IMG/VR virus record: IMGVR_UViG_3300035438_002375
Location: 1 to 40,493 of that record
Reading direction: 5' to 3' (one strand)
Length of the DNA: 40,493 bases
From: a virus
Every line of letters begins with the position of its first letter. The first letter of the stretch is position 1. Of this stretch, positions 37,859-40,493 are shown in pieces. The notes below the pieces were generated by a model. That model was not told where the DNA came from and searched no databases. It saw only the letters and a list, made by a program, of their open reading frames with translations. Made by a program: the position numbers and the translations under genes.

Positions 37859-38407
37859 CTATTTTTTAGTCCATTTACTTTTGTTCAACAAATCTTCCCA
37901 ATCTTCATAACCCTGTTCACGTGCATATTCATCGTTTTTCATCCTTTGATACTTTTTCACGTTCTCAGGGTCTCTCATTGCTTCGGAGTTTTCAAAACCT
38001 AAAGATTTTGCACACTCCTCTTCACACCATTTATGAGAACCAATCTCAATGTTGATTGGTAAATCAGTTTCAATCGATTCGATAAAATCCTCAAATTGAG
38101 TTACAACTTCGAATGGCATAGTGTAGATTCCCTCATGAACTTGATACCCACTTTCATCTTCTCTATCGAAAACCTCAATTCTACCCATTCTATACTTTTC
38201 ACCCATCAAACTGAATACACCGTATCCAACAGTTGAATAACTGAACCTCCCTCTTTTACTAACACCATTCACATCAATACAACGGGGGTTCGCCTCCATG
38301 TAGTGGGCAAATTCATCAACCAACTTCTCATCAGTCAATTCTTTTCCTTCATGTCTTCTACGGATGTTACTCAAGAACCATAACAAATCCGCTCTATTGA
38401 TTTTCAT
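37859..38407 (-). CDS. Hypothetical protein, 182 aa
   Basis: MKINRADLLWFLSNIRRRHE at the N-terminus, a central acidic region (RMGRIEVFDREDESGYQVHE) and a C-terminal helical part (SLGFENSEAMRDPENVKKYQ, GYEDWEDLLNKSKWTKK). No known motif. It lies 15 bases after the HAD gene and ends four bases before tRNA-Trp, so it is part of a mixed mRNA/tRNA operon. Confidence 0.75.
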   Translation of the reverse strand: MKINRADLLWFLSNIRRRHEGKELTDEKLVDEFAHYMEANPRCIDVNGVSKRGRFSYSTVGYGVFSLMGEKYRMGRIEVFDREDESGYQVHEGIYTMPFEVVTQFEDFIESIETDLPINIEIGSHKWCEEECAKSLGFENSEAMRDPENVKKYQRMKNDEYAREQGYEDWEDLLNKSKWTKK

Positions 38408-38422
38408 AAAACAAAGATATGA

Positions 38423-38953
38423 TTATTTTTCCAACTTTTTGATACATTCTTCAACTTTATCTCTTAGTCTGCCACCGTGACCCCAATCCCCATCGACCTG
38501 TACGTGTCTCCACATAGGTATTCTTGGTTTCAGGTATTTGAACTCTTTGGATAAATTCATATCGTCAATTGCAATCCAATTTGAAACTTTATTGACTTTG
38601 ACCCATTGAGCAATTTGAAGTGCTCTTTCTTTCTCTGGTTGAGGACTCATTTTGTTAGTCAAATTTAGATGAGTTGTTAGGTCGATTACAGGTGCATATA
38701 CACCGTATGAGACAAAAATGTCTTTAAGTTGTCGTATAGAATAGAATTGTTTCCAATCTGAACTGACGACTAAATCGGCATTTGTTCGCTCACAAATTTC
38801 CTGTAATGCCTCACAATCTTCCCGTACCCAAGGATAAGGAATTTGGAATTTGCGAGAATTAGCACATTCGATATTGAAATTTTGAGGTCCTAAATCCCAC
38901 GTTCCCCAAGCCAAGGGTCCATCAACATCAATAAAAATGATTTTTCGTCTCAT
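38423..38953 (-). CDS. HAD-superfamily phosphatase-like protein in the tRNA cluster
   Basis: 176 residues. IIFIDVDGPLAWG (5-17, motif I Asp9/Asp11), LVVSSDWK (motif II Ser, around 60) and WIAIDDMN (motif III Asp pair) are HAD hallmarks. The S-S-D-W-K form is close to the HAD domain found in composite RNA-repair proteins, and the gene sits between tRNA-Ile and tRNA-Trp. An end-processing role on RNA is therefore possible, though nucleotide phosphatase activity is equally open. It is distinct in sequence from the HAD gene at 35374. Confidence 0.8.
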   Translation of the reverse strand: MRRKIIFIDVDGPLAWGTWDLGPQNFNIECANSRKFQIPYPWVREDCEALQEICERTNADLVVSSDWKQFYSIRQLKDIFVSYGVYAPVIDLTTHLNLTNKMSPQPEKERALQIAQWVKVNKVSNWIAIDDMNLSKEFKYLKPRIPMWRHVQVDGDWGHGGRLRDKVEECIKKLEK

Positions 38954-38966
38954 AACAAAATTGTTG

Positions 38967-39039
38967 TTGGAATAGGCGGGCTCGAACCGCCGACAACTAC
39001 CGTATCAGAGTAGTACTCTACCAACTGAGCTATATTCCA
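38967..39039 (-). tRNA. tRNA-Ile(GAT)
   Basis: Acceptor TGGAATA / TATTCCA, D arm GCTCAGTTGGTAGAGT, anticodon loop CTGATAC (GAT), T arm GGCGG-TTCGAGC-CCGCC, discriminator A. Confidence 0.95.
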
Positions 39040-39045
39040 ATTTCG

Positions 39046-39117
39046 AGGTCGGTACAGGATTCGAACCTGTGTAGAAAGTTTTGCAGACTTCCACCTAAGC
39101 CACTCGGCCAACCGACC
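39046..39117 (-). tRNA. tRNA-Cys(GCA)
   Basis: Acceptor GGTCGGT / ACCGACC, anticodon loop CTGCAAA (GCA), T arm ACAGG-TTCGAAT-CCTGT, discriminator T as usual for Cys. Confidence 0.95.
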
Positions 39118-39122
39118 ATATT

Positions 39123-39932
39123 TTATTTTTTACCAAAATGTTCGAGTTTTGCATCAGACCTATTCTTGATGATTTTTTTGTTGAACGTATATACAGGGTT
39201 TTGACAATATCTGATATCTGTGCAATAACATTTGTCCATTCCTAACATCATGTTGACATCATCTAAGGTCACCAATGGTGATAACTCATTCAACATCGCG
39301 TAGAGTGCTGCATGTTCCATCCAGATATAATTTGTAAACATACGGAAAAACTTTTTTGGTACGATGTTGAAAACATTACCGTTTACACGATTATGTTTTT
39401 GCCAAGGCCAAAATTCTGTCTTACCATCACTTAGGTATGCTTCCTTAAATTCAGTAAACATTTGCCAATCTGTCTCAGGCCATAACCAATTCATTTTATC
39501 ATAGTCTACAGTCAGGTCATTGAGACTCTTGAGGAAAAAGGTGTCAGTTCTGATGATTGCATAGATATCATATTCGGGAATTTTATTTTTCAATTTCTTA
39601 AATCTCCCTCCACTACGAAAGTTACCTGGAGGAACATTGTATCTCCAAAAATAATAATTCTTCATTACCTCCTCATCATGTAGACTAACCTCATCGTAAT
39701 CCAAGAAAATGGCATTGTAGAAACGAAAATATTCGGCATACTTATCGTGTTTGTTAGTCAATAATGCAAACTCCACATCATAACCTTGTTCTCTTAGTGG
39801 ATTGAAAATATTCTCCTGATGATTTTCATAGTTTTCTTTCATATCCGTGGAATAGGTGTATGCACCATCATGAGAAAGTTCAAATTCGGAATATCCATTT
39901 CCGACATAAATCACTAAACATGTTTTTTTCAT
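39123..39932 (-). CDS. Glycosyltransferase-like protein, tentative
   Basis: 269 residues. MKKTCLVIYVGNGYSEFELS looks like a first Rossmann strand, and IYAIIRTDTFFLKSLNDL (about 134-151) has the R-x-D-x-F arrangement seen around the D-x-D metal site of GT-A glycosyltransferases. The remainder has many aromatic residues (WPETDWQMFTEFKEAYLSDG). Such enzymes modify phage DNA or host surface sugars. Assignment is weak and based on pattern only. The gene sits between tRNA-Cys and tRNA-Phe on the same strand. Confidence 0.55.
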   Translation of the reverse strand: MKKTCLVIYVGNGYSEFELSHDGAYTYSTDMKENYENHQENIFNPLREQGYDVEFALLTNKHDKYAEYFRFYNAIFLDYDEVSLHDEEVMKNYYFWRYNVPPGNFRSGGRFKKLKNKIPEYDIYAIIRTDTFFLKSLNDLTVDYDKMNWLWPETDWQMFTEFKEAYLSDGKTEFWPWQKHNRVNGNVFNIVPKKFFRMFTNYIWMEHAALYAMLNELSPLVTLDDVNMMLGMDKCYCTDIRYCQNPVYTFNKKIIKNRSDAKLEHFGKK

Positions 39933-39948
39933 AATATTTGTTTTTTTG

Positions 39949-40021
39949 TGGTAATCGTTGGTTACGCTCCAACTCCTCAGGATTTTCAGTCCTACGCTTC
40001 TACTAAGTTAGCTTGATTACC
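39949..40021 (-). tRNA. tRNA-Phe(GAA) with altered elbow
   Basis: Acceptor GGTAATC / GATTACC perfect, anticodon loop CTGAAAA (GAA), T stem GTTGG/CCAAC perfect, discriminator A. The T loop is AGCGTAA instead of TTCRANY, and the D loop has AG where GG (18-19) is expected. G19 and C56 are kept, whereas 18:55 and 54:58 are changed together. Confidence 0.82.
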
Positions 40022-40049
40022 GAATTATTGCTAAAATTTAAGATTTTGT

Positions 40050-40119
40050 AGCCCCGCACGGAGTCGAACCGAAATCTCCACCGTGAAAGGGTGGCGTCCT
40101 AACCATTAGACGACGGGGC
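40050..40119 (-). tRNA. tRNA-Glu(TTC)
   Basis: Acceptor GCCCCGT / GCGGGGC, D arm as in bacterial Glu (CGTCTAATGGTTAGGAC), anticodon loop CTTTCAC (TTC), T loop TTCGACT with a T-T mismatch in the T stem. Confidence 0.92.
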
Positions 40120-40173
40120 CAAGAACTACAAATTTACAACCAATATTTCAAAGAACCAAATAAACTTCCTAAA

Positions 40174-40210
40174 AACAAAAAACCCCGAACCACTTACGTA
40201 GTCCGAGGTT
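40174..40210 (-). terminator. Terminator after the 28-codon ORF
   Basis: Minus-strand CCTCGGAC / GTTCGGGG hairpin followed by T7. Confidence 0.7.
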
Positions 40211-40232
40211 GTATATATAACTCTTCAGGAGT

Positions 40233-40319
40233 TTACATGTTTACCGAACTACGCATAGGAGTTTTCCAACAAATCTCTTGTTGACTACTAAACTCTATAT
40301 GGAAGTTCATTGTTTTCAT
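40233..40319 (-). CDS. Possible 28-aa peptide gene
   Basis: Reads MKTMNFHIEFSSQQEICWKT, then PMRSSVNM and TAA. Support is the context: a TATTTAT box six bases before the ATG and a terminator 23 bases after the stop. The peptide has no membrane segment and no known match. It could equally be a short non-coding transcript. It lies between tRNA-Leu and tRNA-Glu. Confidence 0.4.
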   Translation of the reverse strand: MKTMNFHIEFSSQQEICWKTPMRSSVNM

Positions 40320-40325
40320 TCTGTT

Positions 40326-40332
40326 ATAAATA
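40326..40332 (-). promoter_or_regulatory. TATTTAT box, 6 bases before the 28-aa ORF
   Basis: Coding-strand GAATATATTTATAACAGAATG. Confidence 0.45.
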
Positions 40333-40359
40333 TATTCAAAATATTGAAAGTGTCAAGTG

Positions 40360-40445
40360 TACCTCGGGCCGGAGTCGAACCGGCACGGACATTACTGTCC
40401 AAGAGATTTTAAGTCTCTCTTGTCTACCTATTTCAACACCGAGGT
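40360..40445 (-). tRNA. tRNA-Leu(TAA)
   Basis: Acceptor ACCTCGG / CCGAGGT, anticodon loop CTTAAAA (TAA), long variable arm TGGACAGTAATGTCCG, T arm GCCGG-TTCGACT-CCGGC, discriminator A. Half of it is repeated in reverse at the window end. Confidence 0.94.
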
Positions 40446-40493
40446 ATTAGACAAGAGAGACTTAAAATCTCTTGGACAGTAATGTCCGTGCCG
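40381..40493. repeat. Exact 44-base inverted repeat at the window end
   Basis: 40381-40424 (inside tRNA-Leu) is the exact reverse complement of 40450-40493, with a 25-base spacer. The copy stops at the last base of the window. It is either a fold-back assembly or amplification artefact or the start of a second, opposed tRNA-Leu. Confidence 0.95.

Noticed and set aside
37674-37910. Plus-strand ORF of 78 codons across tRNA-Trp
   Set aside because: It includes the antisense of tRNA-Trp and has no supporting signal. The bases 37649-37781 hold no convincing gene on either strand.

Overview
The window is a piece of an AT-rich, T4-like tailed phage genome (large myovirus type) whose host is most likely a member of the Bacteroidetes, probably a flavobacterium. 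The phage assignment rests on a minus-strand block in the T4 head order: large terminase (gp17), portal (gp20), prohead protease (gp21), scaffold-like acidic protein (gp22-like) and major capsid protein (gp23). The host assignment rests on several signs: promoters of the Bacteroidetes type (TTG-N19/20-TAnnTTTG), almost no Shine-Dalgarno sequences, a DUF4494-like protein, a bS21 of Bacteroidetes type, and a SusC/Oar-type TonB-dependent receptor.

Layout. 1-2600: the end of an unrecognised, probably structural gene and four small genes. 2600-20500 (minus strand, read right to left): a Thr/Pro-rich protein, three acidic virion-type proteins, terminase, portal, protease, a cluster of very small proteins, scaffold and capsid. 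A multi-domain cell-wall hydrolase lies at the right end of this block and a plus-strand bS21 gene inside it. 20500-26500: a KTSC protein, an Asp/Asn hydroxylase-like oxygenase, divergent Hsp20 and ClpC-like chaperone genes, a metalloprotease and an M20-like peptidase. 26500-28050: a tmRNA with its own host-type promoter, a GIY-YIG homing endonuclease directly behind it, and a YkgJ-type Cys-cluster protein. 28070-33100: an envelope cargo island with a secreted beta-rich protein, a 37-residue membrane peptide, a possible sRNA, a complete TonB-dependent receptor, a DoxX-like and a drug-transporter-like membrane protein, most units ending in a terminator. 33100-37000: tRNA-Arg, phage hypotheticals, an intergenic structured RNA, a HAD phosphatase, DUF2061, an M15-like peptidase and a lipoprotein. 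37000-40493: ten minus-strand tRNA genes (Ser, His, Gln, CAT, Trp, Ile, Cys, Phe, Glu, Leu) interleaved with a PQ-loop protein, a hypothetical, a HAD protein, a glycosyltransferase-like protein and a 28-codon ORF. There is no gene-free stretch longer than about 300 bases.

How it may work together. Two promoter classes are visible. Host-type promoters precede the tmRNA, the sRNA candidate, an unknown gene next to bS21 and perhaps the peptidase. A recurrent TATTTAT box lies upstream of at least 17 genes, often only 4-6 bases before the start codon. I read it as a phage-specific, probably late, promoter that yields leaderless or near-leaderless mRNAs. The homing endonuclease start codon is buried in a hairpin whose loop side holds this box, the arrangement known for T4 I-TevI. 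bS21, tmRNA, tRNAs, ClpC and Hsp20 suggest that the phage reshapes host translation and protein quality control. The TonB receptor and its neighbours suggest that it also remodels the host outer membrane. The last 113 bases contain a 44-base exact inverted repeat that may be a contig-end fold-back artefact.
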